This document shows, in pieces, positions 10,002 through 18,140 of a stretch of 64,000 bases of DNA (the stretch's first letter is position 1; every line of letters begins with the position of its first letter). Below the pieces are notes generated by a model. The model was not told where the DNA came from. It saw only the letters and a list, made by a program, of their open reading frames with translations, and searched no databases. This stretch comes from Actinomadura coerulea (lineage in GTDB: Bacteria > Actinomycetota > Actinomycetes > Streptosporangiales > Streptosporangiaceae): assembly GCF_014208105.1 (NCBI RefSeq), contig NZ_JACHMQ010000001.1, positions 1,612,001-1,676,000 on the forward strand, written 5' to 3'. The position numbers and the translations under genes were made by a program.

Positions 10002-11003
10002 ATGGACGTCATCGCACTCGATGATCCGACGGACGCGCAGATCCGGGAGTGGCACTCGGTGCTCGCCGCCGTCCACGCCGCCGAACCGGACGGCGAGCCC
10101 GCGCCCGATCCGGAGCGGACGGCGCGGCTGCTGCTCGGCGCGGAGGCGGGCGCGCGGCAGCGGCTGTGGGCCGCGGCCGCCGGCGGGCCGGGGGCCGGCG
10201 GCGCCCTGGTCGCGGTGGCGGCGCTGCGGCTGCCCGGCGAGCCGGGCGCCGGGCGTCCCGGCGAGGTCGACATCCAGGTCCGCCCCGAGCACCGGCGCCG
10301 CGGCCTCGGCGGCCGGCTCCTGGCCGCGGCCGCGGAGGGCCTGCGCGCCGACGGCCGCTCCAGCGTGATCGCCCAGGTTCTCGCGGGCACCCCGGCCGTC
10401 CCGTTCCTGGAGTCGCACGGCTTCGAGTGCGTGCTGACCCTGCGCGGCATGCTGCTGCGGCTGGACGACGTCCCCGCCGAGCGCGTGGCGCGGCTGCTGG
10501 CCGAGTCGCCCGCCGGGTACCGGCTCGTGCGCTGGCGGGGCGTGGTGCCGGACGAGCACGCCGACGCCCTGGCCCGCGCCAAGCACGCCATGGCCGATTT
10601 CGCCGAGTACGAGGGGACGCCCTGGGACGCGCTCCGCGTCCGCGAGATGGCCGAGATCGTCGCCAAGCGCGGCGACGACCTCTACACGGTGGCGGCGCTG
10701 TCCGGAGGCGTGATCGCCGGGTTCACCGAGGTCGTGGTGCCGGCGGGGTGCGCCGGGCGCGCGGCGCAGTACGACACGGCGGTGCTGCCCGAGCACCGCG
10801 GCAGGCGGCTCGGCATCTGGGTGAAGGCGGCGATGCTGCGCTGGCTGGGGGAGGAGTGCCCCGGCGTCCGGGAAATCGAAACGGACAATTCCGGCGACAA
10901 CGCCCACATGCTCGCCGTGAACGAGGAGCTCGGCTTCCGCCTGGAGCGCGAGTCCCTGGAGTACCAGGCCGCCGTGTCGGCTCTCCCCGCCTCCGGTCGC
11001 TGA
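10002..11003 (+). CDS. Tandem GNAT acetyltransferase, MshD-like architecture
   Basis: A 333-residue protein with two GNAT folds. The N-terminal one has an acetyl-CoA loop in VRPEHRRRGLGGRLLAAAAE; the second has VLPEHRGRRLGIWVKAAMLRW followed by NSGDNAHMLAVNEELGFRL. Tandem GNAT proteins include mycothiol synthase (MshD), but this one lacks an obvious match over the whole length and is not beside mycothiol genes, so the substrate is unknown. The ATG 10002 was chosen because the upstream ORF extension is Arg-rich and has no binding site. Confidence 0.75.
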   Translation: MDVIALDDPTDAQIREWHSVLAAVHAAEPDGEPAPDPERTARLLLGAEAGARQRLWAAAAGGPGAGGALVAVAALRLPGEPGAGRPGEVDIQVRPEHRRRGLGGRLLAAAAEGLRADGRSSVIAQVLAGTPAVPFLESHGFECVLTLRGMLLRLDDVPAERVARLLAESPAGYRLVRWRGVVPDEHADALARAKHAMADFAEYEGTPWDALRVREMAEIVAKRGDDLYTVAALSGGVIAGFTEVVVPAGCAGRAAQYDTAVLPEHRGRRLGIWVKAAMLRWLGEECPGVREIETDNSGDNAHMLAVNEELGFRLERESLEYQAAVSALPASGR

Positions 11004-11095
11004 CCGGAAAACACGTTGCCCCCGCGGCCCGCCGCTGGGCATTCTCATGGAGGTCTTCCGGGAAATGCCCGGAAGGCGGAGAATTGCCGAAGCAT

Positions 11096-11166
11096 TTCCT
11101 TGTAGTTCAACGGCAGAACGCCGCACTGTTAATGCGGATATCCAGGTTCGAATCCTGGCGGGGGAG
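11096..11166 (+). tRNA. tRNA-Asn (GTT), weak acceptor stem
   Basis: A cloverleaf can be folded by hand. The acceptor is TTCCTTG / CGGGGGA (11096-11102 with 11159-11165) and the D stem is GTTC / GAAC. The anticodon stem is CCGCA / TGCGG with loop CTGTTAA, giving anticodon GTT (128-130 within 11126-11132). The T stem is CCAGG / CCTGG with loop TTCGAAT, and the discriminator is G. CCA is not encoded. Three of the seven acceptor pairs are G-T wobbles (positions 2-71, 5-68, 6-67), unusual for an actinobacterial Asn tRNA. It precedes an HNH nuclease gene by 25 bases. Confidence 0.85.
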
Positions 11167-11191
11167 CGGCACGGGCTAGGGAGGTGACCCG

Positions 11192-11632
11192 GTGAACGTG
11201 CTCGTCCTGAACGCGTCGTACGAACCCATGCAGAGGGTCGATCTGCGGCACGCCATCCGCATGCTGGTGCGCGAGGTGGCCGTGGTTGAGGAGGCGGAGG
11301 AGGGGCGCACCTTCGGCAGCTTCCCGGTCCCGCGGGTCCTGCGGCTCGTCCGCTACGTCGCGATGCGCTGGAGGCACGGCAGGCGCCCGCCGTGGAGCAA
11401 GCGCGGCGTGTACCTGCGCGACGGGGGCCGCTGCCTCTACTGCGGGAAGCGCGGCAACACGATCGACCACGTCCACCCGCAGTCCCGCGGCGGCGCGGAC
11501 ACCTGGGAGAACACCGTCCTGGCGTGCGGCAGGTGCAACAACCGCAAGGGCGACCGGACGCTCGCCGAGGCCGGGCTGCGGCTGCCGTCGCCGCCGCGGG
11601 TGCCGCGCTGGGAGGAGCTCGTCGGGACGTGA
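11192..11632 (+). CDS. HNH endonuclease
   Basis: A 146-residue protein with a C-terminal HNH nuclease fold built around two zinc-binding knuckles (CLYC 81-84 and CGRC 112-115). The active-site segment is NTIDHVHPQSRGG followed by ENTVLACGRCNNRKG. The N-terminal MNVLVLNASYEPMQRVDLRH is the conserved opening of a widespread actinobacterial and cyanobacterial HNH family whose cellular role is unclear. The GTG start follows GGGAGGTGACCC. It is close behind tRNA-Asn and is terminated by two strong hairpins. No methylase is adjacent, so it is not an obvious restriction enzyme. Confidence 0.88.
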   Translation: MNVLVLNASYEPMQRVDLRHAIRMLVREVAVVEEAEEGRTFGSFPVPRVLRLVRYVAMRWRHGRRPPWSKRGVYLRDGGRCLYCGKRGNTIDHVHPQSRGGADTWENTVLACGRCNNRKGDRTLAEAGLRLPSPPRVPRWEELVGT

Positions 11633-11662
11633 CGCGCCCGCCGGGTTCGCCCGGCGGGCGCG
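11633..11662 (+). terminator. Strong terminator with TTCG tetraloop
   Basis: A perfect 13-bp GC stem (CGCGCCCGCCGGG and its complement) closed by TTCG, the very stable UUCG tetraloop in RNA. It begins at the base after the HNH stop codon. Confidence 0.8.
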
Positions 11663-11665
11663 GGG

Positions 11666-11701
11666 GAGGGGCCGGACCGCAGCGGGGCGGTCCGGCCCCT
11701 C
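11666..11701 (+). terminator. Second tandem terminator hairpin
   Basis: A perfect 15-bp stem (GAGGGGCCGGACCGC / GCGGTCCGGCCCCTC) with a 6-base loop, 3 bases after the first hairpin. The pair insulates the secreted protein gene that follows. Confidence 0.7.
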
Positions 11702-11830
11702 GGCCTCTGGCGGACGGCGCCGTCCGGTAGTGCGGGTGTGACGGTGCGTGTTTTGTGAAGCTTGTGAGGTAAATAGGGCGATTGTGGTAATGTGCCGCCA
11801 ATCTTGAGCTTTGTTATCTAGGAGAGATCT

Positions 11831-12853
11831 GTGGCGGCCCTCGATCCCCCCGGCAGGAATCCCCGCCCCCCGCGCGGGCGCGGGACGGCGAAGCGACTCG
11901 CGGCGCTGGCGCTCGCGGCGGGCGTCTCGGCGGCGCTGCCGCCGGTGTCGGGCAGCGCGGCGGCCCTCCCACAGCAGCCGAAGGACCTGAAGAAGGAGTA
12001 CGCCAAGCTCAAGGCGCGCTCGGAGAAGCTCTCCAAGGAGTACCGGGGCGAACTGGTCTCCCTGGAGGAGGCGAAGAAGGCCGCCGAACGCGCAGGCGCC
12101 GACGCGACGAGGGCCGGCCGCGAGTACGACGCCGCCCGCGTCGACGTGGCCCGCCTGGCGTCCACCACCTACATGACCGGCCGCCTCGACGTCATCCCGA
12201 TGATGTCCTCGGCCGAGCCGGGCGCCGCCGTCCGCGACGCCGCCGTGATCGAGCACATCACCCGCAACAACGGGCGCCGCATCCAGAACCTGGAGGCCCT
12301 GAACACCAGGGCGGTCCAGTCGAACGCGACGGCCAGGAAGAAGCTGGACGAGGTCAAGAAGGAGATCGACGACCTGGAGGGCCAGCGCGCCCGCGTCAAG
12401 AAGCTGCTCGCCAAGTACAAGCCGGAGACGACCCGCACCACCGCCCCCGCCGGCGGCGGACGCCCGGACGGGGCGAGCGGCACCAAGTCCCCGATCGTCG
12501 GCAACTCCATGACCGCGCGGATGCGGACCGCGCTACTGGAGATCGACGGCAAGTTCGGCGCCTTCCCCACCATCGGCTGCGCGCGCCCCGGCGACCCGCA
12601 GGACCACGGCTCGGGCCGGGCCTGCGACTTCATGGAGAGCACCGGCGGCAAGATGCCGAGCGCGTCGGCCCAGGCGCACGGCGACCGGGTCGCCCAGTAC
12701 GTGATCGACAACGCGTCCCGCCTCGGCATCAAGTACGTCATCTGGAAGCAGCGCATCTACGACATGCGCGGCAGCGGCGGCTGGAGCCAGATGGAGGACC
12801 GCGGCAGCGTCACCCAGAACCACTTCGACCACGTCCACGTCTCCGTGCTCTGA
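11831..12853 (+). CDS. Secreted coiled-coil protein with M15/ARB_07466-like C-terminal domain
   Basis: A 340-residue exported protein. A basic N-terminus precedes a hydrophobic signal segment (about 21-45), then a long Lys/Glu/Ala-rich coiled coil (about 50-195) and a flexible Gly/Thr linker. The C-terminal domain (about 222-340) resembles the peptidase-M15-like fold, with CARPGDPQDHGSGRACDF (H259, D266) and a terminal HFDHVHVSVL giving His331, 334 and 336 as likely zinc ligands. The arrangement is typical of cell-wall hydrolases held near peptidoglycan by a coiled coil. The GTG start follows CTAGGAGAGATCT. The AT-richer leader (about 11745-11820) carries two TTGTGA copies 9 bases apart, of unknown role. 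Confidence 0.75.
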   Translation: MAALDPPGRNPRPPRGRGTAKRLAALALAAGVSAALPPVSGSAAALPQQPKDLKKEYAKLKARSEKLSKEYRGELVSLEEAKKAAERAGADATRAGREYDAARVDVARLASTTYMTGRLDVIPMMSSAEPGAAVRDAAVIEHITRNNGRRIQNLEALNTRAVQSNATARKKLDEVKKEIDDLEGQRARVKKLLAKYKPETTRTTAPAGGGRPDGASGTKSPIVGNSMTARMRTALLEIDGKFGAFPTIGCARPGDPQDHGSGRACDFMESTGGKMPSASAQAHGDRVAQYVIDNASRLGIKYVIWKQRIYDMRGSGGWSQMEDRGSVTQNHFDHVHVSVL

Positions 12854-12874
12854 CGGGTCCGCGTCCGCCCGCCC

Positions 12875-13936
12875 CTACTCTCGCCGCTCGCCGGGTTCGA
12901 CGACGGCGGACTCGCGGGCGGAGCGGGCGGCGGCCTCGATGACCTCCAGCCCGGTGATCGCCTCGGCGAGGGTGACCGGGGGCGGCGCGCCGTCCCGCAG
13001 GGTGCGCAGGACACCGGCGTAGAAGTCGTGGTACGCCCCGGCGGCCGTGGGCTCCGGCGCCTCGTGCCCGGGGGCGCCGAGCGTGCCGCTGGACCCGGGC
13101 GGGGCGATGCCGTAGCCGGGGTCCTTGGGGGTGAGGCCCGCGCGGAGCTGCTCCTCCTGGACGTCCATGCCCGAGACCGCGTACGCCGCGCCGCTGCCGA
13201 GCACCCGGAAGCGCGGCCCGGGGGCGGCCGCGGTGGCGCTCATCCAGAGATGCGACCGGGCGCCGCCCGGGTGGGTCAGGGCCACGAACACGTCGTCGGC
13301 GGCCGTGGCTCCCGGGCGGCGGGTGTCGATCTCGGCGTAGACCCGGTCCGGGGGGCCGAGCAGCGCGATGGCCTGGTCGACGAGATGCGACCCGAGGTCG
13401 AACAGGATGCCGCCCGCGTCGCGGGGGTCGGCGCTCTCCTTCCAGCTCTCCCTGACCCGCGGCCGCCAGCGCTCGAAGCGGGACTCCAGGCGCAGGACGT
13501 CGCCGAGGGCGCCCGAGGAGGCCAGCCGCCGCACCGTCTGGAAGTCGCCGTCCCAGCGGCGGTTGTGGAAGGGGAAGACCGGCAGGCCCCGGACGGCGCT
13601 CAGCGCGGCGAGGGAGCGGGCGTCGGCCGAGGTGGCCGCGACGGGCTTGTCCACGACGACGGGCAGGCCCGAGGTCAGCGCGGTCCGGGCCAGCGGCACG
13701 TGCTGCCGGTTGGGGGCGGTGACCACCACCAGGTCGCAGGCGCCCGAGGCCCCCCACAGCCGGTCCACGCTGTCGAGGACCTCGGCCTCGGGGTACCGCT
13801 CGCGCACGGCCCGCTGCCGCTCTGGGGCGCCGGTGACGACCGCGGCCAGCCGCATCCCCGGCACGGACGAGATCAGCGGGGCGTGGAACACCGAGCCGCC
13901 GGTGCCGTATCCGATCAGAGCAACACGCAGGTCCAT
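12875..13936 (-). CDS. Gfo/Idh/MocA-family NAD(P)-dependent oxidoreductase
   Basis: A 353-residue protein with an N-terminal Rossmann domain (LRVALIGYGTGGSVFHAPLI) and the family motif DKPVAATSADARSLAALS (Lys of the EKP-like motif). It also has a C-terminal alpha/beta domain including GGILFDLGSHLVDQAIALLG, whose GSHLVD His is the usual catalytic residue. These enzymes oxidise sugars, inositols or related compounds. No sugar genes are adjacent, so the substrate is unknown. Start ATG 13936 fits the Rossmann start exactly; the longer ORF only adds unrelated sequence. Confidence 0.85.
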   Translation of the reverse strand: MDLRVALIGYGTGGSVFHAPLISSVPGMRLAAVVTGAPERQRAVRERYPEAEVLDSVDRLWGASGACDLVVVTAPNRQHVPLARTALTSGLPVVVDKPVAATSADARSLAALSAVRGLPVFPFHNRRWDGDFQTVRRLASSGALGDVLRLESRFERWRPRVRESWKESADPRDAGGILFDLGSHLVDQAIALLGPPDRVYAEIDTRRPGATAADDVFVALTHPGGARSHLWMSATAAAPGPRFRVLGSGAAYAVSGMDVQEEQLRAGLTPKDPGYGIAPPGSSGTLGAPGHEAPEPTAAGAYHDFYAGVLRTLRDGAPPPVTLAEAITGLEVIEAAARSARESAVVEPGERRE

Positions 13937-14063
13937 GTCCCGATCATGACCGATGGCGCGGCGGCGGCCGGGCGGCGGGGCCCCGATCGGCGGTTCCGGC
14001 CCCGCGCGGCCGGGGCCGGATCCACGTAGGCTTTCGTATGGGTTGGTCCGGAACGAGGGGGAC

Positions 14064-15713
14064 ATGTTGTCCAAACCAGTGCTGCTGACGGTCGACGACG
14101 ACCCGGGGGTGTCCCGGGCCGTGGCGCGGGACCTGCGCCGCCGCTACGCCGAGGCGTACCGGATCGTGCGCGCCGAGTCGGGCGGTCAGGCCCTGGAGGC
14201 GCTGGGCGAACTGCGGCTGCGCGGCGACGACACGGCCGTGCTGCTCGCCGACTACCGGATGCCCGGGATGGACGGCGTGGAGTTCCTGGAGCGCGCCATG
14301 GACCTGTTCCCGTTCGCGCGCCGGATCCTCCTCACCGCCTACGCCGACACCGACGCGGCGATCCGCGCCATCAACGACGTCGACCTCGACCACTACATGC
14401 TGAAGCCGTGGAACCCGCCGGAGGAGAAGTTCTACCCGGTGATCGACGAGCAGCTGGACGCCTGGGCGCGCGTCGACCGCCGCCCGCCGGGCGAGCTGCG
14501 GGTGGTGGGGCACCGCTGGTCGGCCCGCTGCTACGAGGTCCGCGACTTCCTGGCCCGCCACCAGGTTCCCTACACCTGGCTGATGGACGGCGACCCCGAG
14601 GGCGCCGAGCTGGTCGCGGCGGCCGCGTGCCCGGAGCTGCCGCTGATCGTGACCGCGGACGGGGGGACGCTGTCGGCCCCGTCCGACGCCGAGCTGGCCG
14701 CCGCGGTCGGCCTGCCGAGCACCCCGTCCACCGGCTTCTACGACCTGATCGTCGTCGGCGGCGGCCCGTCCGGGCTCGGGGCGGCCGTGTACGGGGCGTC
14801 CGAGGGCCTGAAGACGGTGGTCGTGGAGCGCCGCGCCCTCGGCGGCCAGGCCGGGCAGAGCTCCCGCATCGAGAACTACCTCGGCTTCCCCGACGGGGTG
14901 AGCGGCGCCCAGCTCGCCGACCGGGCCCGCCGCCAGGCCGACCGGTTCGGCGCCGAGCTGCTGCAGGCCGGCGAGGTCACCGCGCTGGAGTCGCGGGGCA
15001 CGGCCCGGGTGGCGCGGCTGTCGGACGGCACCGAGATCGCCGCGCACGCCGTCATCCTCGCCACCGGCGTCTCCTACCGGCGCCTCAACGCGGAGGGCGT
15101 GGACGACTTCGTCGGGCGCGGCGTGTACTACGGCGCCGCGCTCACCGAGGCGCCGTCCTGCGCGGGCGAGGAGGTCGCCGTCGTCGGCGGCGCCAACTCC
15201 GCGGGCCAGGCGGCCGTGCACCTGGCCAAGTACGCGAAGAAGGTGCACATCATCGTCCGGGCCGACGGCCTGGAGAAGTCGATGTCGCACTACCTGGTCG
15301 AGCAGATCGCGGCGACGCCCAACATCGAGGTGCACACCGGCAAGACGGTGTGCGCGGCGGAGGGCGCCGACCGGCTGGAACGGCTCACCTTCGCGTGGCC
15401 GGGCGGCAGGAAGACCATCGACGCGCACTGGCTGTTCGTGTTCATCGGCGCGGAACCGGGCACGGGGTGGCTGGACGGCTTCGTCGAGCGCGACGCGCGC
15501 GGGTACGTCGTGACCGGGCCCGACCTCGTCGGCGGGGGCCGCCGCCCCGCCGGGTGGCCGCTCGCCCGCCAGCCCTACCACCTGGAGACCAGCGTCCCCG
15601 GGGTGTTCGCGGCGGGCGACGTCCGCTCGGAGTCGATGAAGCGGGTGGCGTCCGCGGTCGGCGACGGCGCCATGGCCGTCGCGTTGGTCCACCGGTATCT
15701 GGAGCAGTCATGA
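14064..15713 (+). CDS. Fused response regulator / thioredoxin-reductase-like flavoprotein
   Basis: A 549-residue fusion. Residues about 5-130 are a receiver domain (acidic pair D11-D12, phosphoacceptor D63 in LLADYRMPGMDG, Lys in MLKPW). A short thioredoxin-like linker follows. From about 235 comes a flavin-dependent reductase with FAD motif DLIVVGGGPSGLGAAVYGASE and NAD(P) motif VAVVGGANSAGQAAVHLA. The redox CxxC of classical thioredoxin reductase is missing: the segment reads EAPSCAGEE with one Cys. This is a known actinobacterial fusion of unknown output, perhaps signal-controlled electron transfer. ATG 14064 lies after GAACGAGGGGG. It overlaps its kinase partner by 4 bases. Confidence 0.88.
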   Translation: MLSKPVLLTVDDDPGVSRAVARDLRRRYAEAYRIVRAESGGQALEALGELRLRGDDTAVLLADYRMPGMDGVEFLERAMDLFPFARRILLTAYADTDAAIRAINDVDLDHYMLKPWNPPEEKFYPVIDEQLDAWARVDRRPPGELRVVGHRWSARCYEVRDFLARHQVPYTWLMDGDPEGAELVAAAACPELPLIVTADGGTLSAPSDAELAAAVGLPSTPSTGFYDLIVVGGGPSGLGAAVYGASEGLKTVVVERRALGGQAGQSSRIENYLGFPDGVSGAQLADRARRQADRFGAELLQAGEVTALESRGTARVARLSDGTEIAAHAVILATGVSYRRLNAEGVDDFVGRGVYYGAALTEAPSCAGEEVAVVGGANSAGQAAVHLAKYAKKVHIIVRADGLEKSMSHYLVEQIAATPNIEVHTGKTVCAAEGADRLERLTFAWPGGRKTIDAHWLFVFIGAEPGTGWLDGFVERDARGYVVTGPDLVGGGRRPAGWPLARQPYHLETSVPGVFAAGDVRSESMKRVASAVGDGAMAVALVHRYLEQS

Positions 15714-17143
15714 GCACCGCGTCACCGGAGCAGCTGCGGGAGCTGTTCCTCTTCGAGGACCTCGACGACGAGAAGCTCGGCTGGCTGTCTGCCTGCGGGA
15801 CGGTCGCGGAGTACCCGCGGGACGCGATGATCTGCGCGCAGGGTGACGCGGCCGAGTTCCTCTACGTGCTCCTCGACGGCGAGATGGTGATGACCCAGAA
15901 CGTCCGGGGCCACGTGGCGCAGGTCAGCCGGACCGACCGTCCCGGCACCTATGGCGGGGCCGTGCAGGCGTACCTGGGCGACAAGATCGATCAGAGGTAC
16001 CAGCACTCGCTGCGCGCGACGTGCCCCACGCGGGTCTTCGTGCTGCCGGCCTACAAGTTCGGCAAGATGGTCCGCAAGTGGTTCCCGATGGCCACGCACC
16101 TGCTGGAGGGCGTCTTCTTCGGGATGACCAACGCGCGGCGCGTCGTCGACCAGCGCGAGCGCCTTACCGCGCTCGGCACGATCACCGCGGGCCTCACCCA
16201 CGAGCTGAACAACCCGGCCGCCGCCGCGGCACGGGCCAGCGCCGAACTCGGCGACCGGCTGATCGGCGCGCAGAAGAGCCTGGCCGGCCTCGCCGCGCAG
16301 GGCGTCGACTGCACGCATCTGAGCGCGCTCGTGTCGCTGCGCCCGGTGCTGCCCGCCGCGCCCGGCGGGCGCCGCAGCCCGCTGGAGGTCAGCGACGCCG
16401 AGGACGAGCTGGGCGACTGGCTGGAGGAGCACGGCGTCGACGACGCCTGGGACCTCGCGCCCGGCCTGGTGGCCGCCGGGATCGGCATCGAGCAGGCGGA
16501 GGAGGTCGAGCGGGCGGCGGGCGGCCATCTGCCGGGCGCGGTGCGCTGGCTGGCCGAAGTGCTGGAGGTGACCCAGCTCCAGGCGGAGATCTCCGAGGCG
16601 ATGGGCCGCATCACCGCGCTGCTGGACTCGGCCCGCCAGTACTCCCAGCTCGACCGCGCGCCCTACCAGCGCACCGACCTGCGCGAGCTCCTGGACAGCA
16701 CGCTCACCATGCTCAAGCGCAAGTTCGGGGACGGCGTGACGGTGAAGACCGTCTACGACGAGACGCTGCCGCCCGTCCCGGTCTACGCGGCCGAGCTGAA
16801 CCAGGTGTGGACGAACCTGATCGTGAACGCGCTGCAGGCGATGCGGGGCAGCGGCACGCTGACGATCCGCACCGCCCGCGAGAACGACTACGCGCTGGTG
16901 GAGATCGCCGACACCGGGACCGGCATCCCCGAGGAGGACCTCGACCGCATCTTCACGCCGTTCTTCACCACGAAGCCGGTGGGGCAGGGCACGGGGCTCG
17001 GCCTCGACATCTCCTGGCGCATCGTCGCGGGCCGGCACGGCGGCGACATCCGGGTGGAGTCGCTGCCCGGCGACACCCGGTTCCAGGTCCTGCTCCCGCT
17101 CACCGAGCCCGCCGAGGAGCCGGCAGAGGAGCCCGCTCAGTAG
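15710..17143 (+). CDS. Cyclic-nucleotide-binding-domain histidine kinase
   Basis: A 477-residue soluble kinase. Residues about 10-125 are a CRP-type cNMP-binding domain (GDAAEFLYVLLDGEM). The H-box is LTHELNNPAAAAARAS with His164. After an unusual insert of about 170 residues, rich in Leu/Ala/Glu, comes the HATPase domain with NQVWTNLIVNALQAM (N-box) and DTGTGIPEEDLDRIF. It has no membrane segment. It is coupled by ATGA to the preceding regulator-reductase fusion, which is presumably its phosphorylation target. The acidic C-terminus (EEPAEEPAQ) overlaps the convergent VOC gene by 7 bases. Confidence 0.88.
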   Translation: MSTASPEQLRELFLFEDLDDEKLGWLSACGTVAEYPRDAMICAQGDAAEFLYVLLDGEMVMTQNVRGHVAQVSRTDRPGTYGGAVQAYLGDKIDQRYQHSLRATCPTRVFVLPAYKFGKMVRKWFPMATHLLEGVFFGMTNARRVVDQRERLTALGTITAGLTHELNNPAAAAARASAELGDRLIGAQKSLAGLAAQGVDCTHLSALVSLRPVLPAAPGGRRSPLEVSDAEDELGDWLEEHGVDDAWDLAPGLVAAGIGIEQAEEVERAAGGHLPGAVRWLAEVLEVTQLQAEISEAMGRITALLDSARQYSQLDRAPYQRTDLRELLDSTLTMLKRKFGDGVTVKTVYDETLPPVPVYAAELNQVWTNLIVNALQAMRGSGTLTIRTARENDYALVEIADTGTGIPEEDLDRIFTPFFTTKPVGQGTGLGLDISWRIVAGRHGGDIRVESLPGDTRFQVLLPLTEPAEEPAEEPAQ

Positions 17144-17538
17144 GACTGGAGCTCCAGCAGGTTGCCGCCGGGGTCGCGCAGATGGGCGGTGCGCAGCCCC
17201 GGCCCCCACTCGGGGCGGTCCCGCGGCCCGGCGACCTGGACGGCGCCGAGCCCGCGGAGCGTCCCGGCCGCCGCGTCCACGTCGTCCACGCGCAGCACGA
17301 GCATCGAGCCGTCCTGCCCGGACGGCGCGGGCAGATCGGCGGTGCCGACGGCCTCCGCCATCCGCGCGCGCCCCATCACCGACAGCGCGGCCTCGCCCCG
17401 CAGGTCCCAGTTCGCGTACGCGGCATCCGGGACCAGCTTGACCGGCTCGATCCCGAGCAGCGCGCGCAGCGCCGCCTCGTAGAAGCCCGCGCAGGCTTCG
17501 AAGTCGTCCACCAGAAGGCGCGGATACAGCGCGTCCAT
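17137..17538 (-). CDS. VOC-superfamily (glyoxalase/bleomycin resistance) protein
   Basis: A 133-residue protein with the paired beta-alpha-beta-beta-beta modules of the vicinal oxygen chelate fold. The opening is LYPRLLVDDFEACAGFYEAA and the end is LRTAHLRDPGGNLLELQSY, where the Glu of LLELQ is the usual metal ligand. It is divergent from a MarR-type regulator, with only 56 bases between them that hold a palindrome. This suggests MarR-controlled detoxification or resistance. The substrate is not evident. Confidence 0.85.
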   Translation of the reverse strand: MDALYPRLLVDDFEACAGFYEAALRALLGIEPVKLVPDAAYANWDLRGEAALSVMGRARMAEAVGTADLPAPSGQDGSMLVLRVDDVDAAAGTLRGLGAVQVAGPRDRPEWGPGLRTAHLRDPGGNLLELQSY

Positions 17539-17550
17539 GCCGTCCTCGAT

Positions 17551-17570
17551 TCATGGGTGTTCACCAATGA
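17551..17570. promoter_or_regulatory. MarR-type operator between VOC gene and marR
   Basis: The 20-mer TCATGGGTGTTCACCAATGA is an imperfect palindrome (TCAT..GGTG / CACC..ATGA, 16 of 20 positions symmetric). It lies between the divergent VOC and MarR genes and overlaps the predicted -35 of marR. This is the expected site for an autoregulating MarR dimer. Confidence 0.6.
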
Positions 17571-17588
17571 TTGGGGCAACCCTACAAT
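17560..17588 (+). promoter_or_regulatory. Promoter of the marR gene, probably leaderless
   Basis: -35 TTCACC (17560-17565), 17-base spacer, -10 TACAAT (17583-17588). The expected transcription start falls on the A of the ATG at 17595, so the mRNA would have no leader. Confidence 0.55.
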
Positions 17589-17594
17589 AGGCGG

Positions 17595-18140
17595 ATGCAC
17601 GACACCGCCGGGCCGCTGCCGCCCCGCCTGCTCGGGATCACCACGTTCGTGCTCGCCCAGGTGGGGCGGGCCGGACGGGCGCGGATGGGCCGCATGATGG
17701 ACGAGCACGGCCTCGGCCTCTGGCACTTCGCCGTCCTGTCCGCGCTGGACGACGACGCGCCCGCCTCGCAGCGCGACCTGGGCGTCCGGCTGCGCATCGA
17801 CCCGAGCGACCTCGTCGAGGTCGTGGGCCGGCTGGAGGGGGCCGGGCTCGTCCGCCGCGAACGCGACCCGGCCGACCGCCGCCGCTACGTGGTCGAGCTG
17901 ACCGCCGAGGGCCGCGCGGAGCTGGACGAGGTCACCCGCCGCGCGGCGGCGCTGGACGCCGAGATGCTGGCGCCGCTCGCCCCGGACGACCGGGCCGCCC
18001 TCGAGCGCATCGCCCGCGTCCTGCTCGCCCACCACGATCCGCGGGCGCGGCCGGGGCACGCGAAGGCCCCGGCGCCGCCGAGCGCGCCGGGGCCGGGGGA
18101 GGAGCGGCCTACTCGAACAGGTCGGGCTGCTCGCGGGTGA
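17595..18140 (+). CDS. MarR-family transcriptional regulator
   Basis: A 181-residue winged-helix regulator. The core (about 25-140) includes LGLWHFAVLSALDDDAPASQRDLGVRLRIDPSDLVEVVGRLE and a wing VRRERDPADRRRYVVELT, the DxRDRR-type signature of MarR proteins. The C-terminal 25 residues are Pro/Gly/Arg-rich and overlap the convergent aldolase gene by 32 bases and a hairpin, so the true end of the folded protein is earlier. It probably represses itself and the divergent VOC gene through the palindrome at 17551-17570. The ligand is unknown. Confidence 0.88.
   Translation: MHDTAGPLPPRLLGITTFVLAQVGRAGRARMGRMMDEHGLGLWHFAVLSALDDDAPASQRDLGVRLRIDPSDLVEVVGRLEGAGLVRRERDPADRRRYVVELTAEGRAELDEVTRRAAALDAEMLAPLAPDDRAALERIARVLLAHHDPRARPGHAKAPAPPSAPGPGEERPTRTGRAARG
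18065..18094. terminator. Bidirectional hairpin between marR and aldolase genes
   Basis: GGCCCCGGCGC / GCGCCGGGGCC, an 11-bp perfect stem with an 8-base loop. It lies inside the 3' tail of marR and 15 bases past the stop of the convergent aldolase gene. Confidence 0.5.

Noticed and set aside
11702..11830. c-di-AMP (ydaO) riboswitch before the secreted hydrolase
   Set aside because: These leaders often precede cell-wall hydrolases in actinomycetes, but the conserved aptamer segments are absent and the leader is too short.
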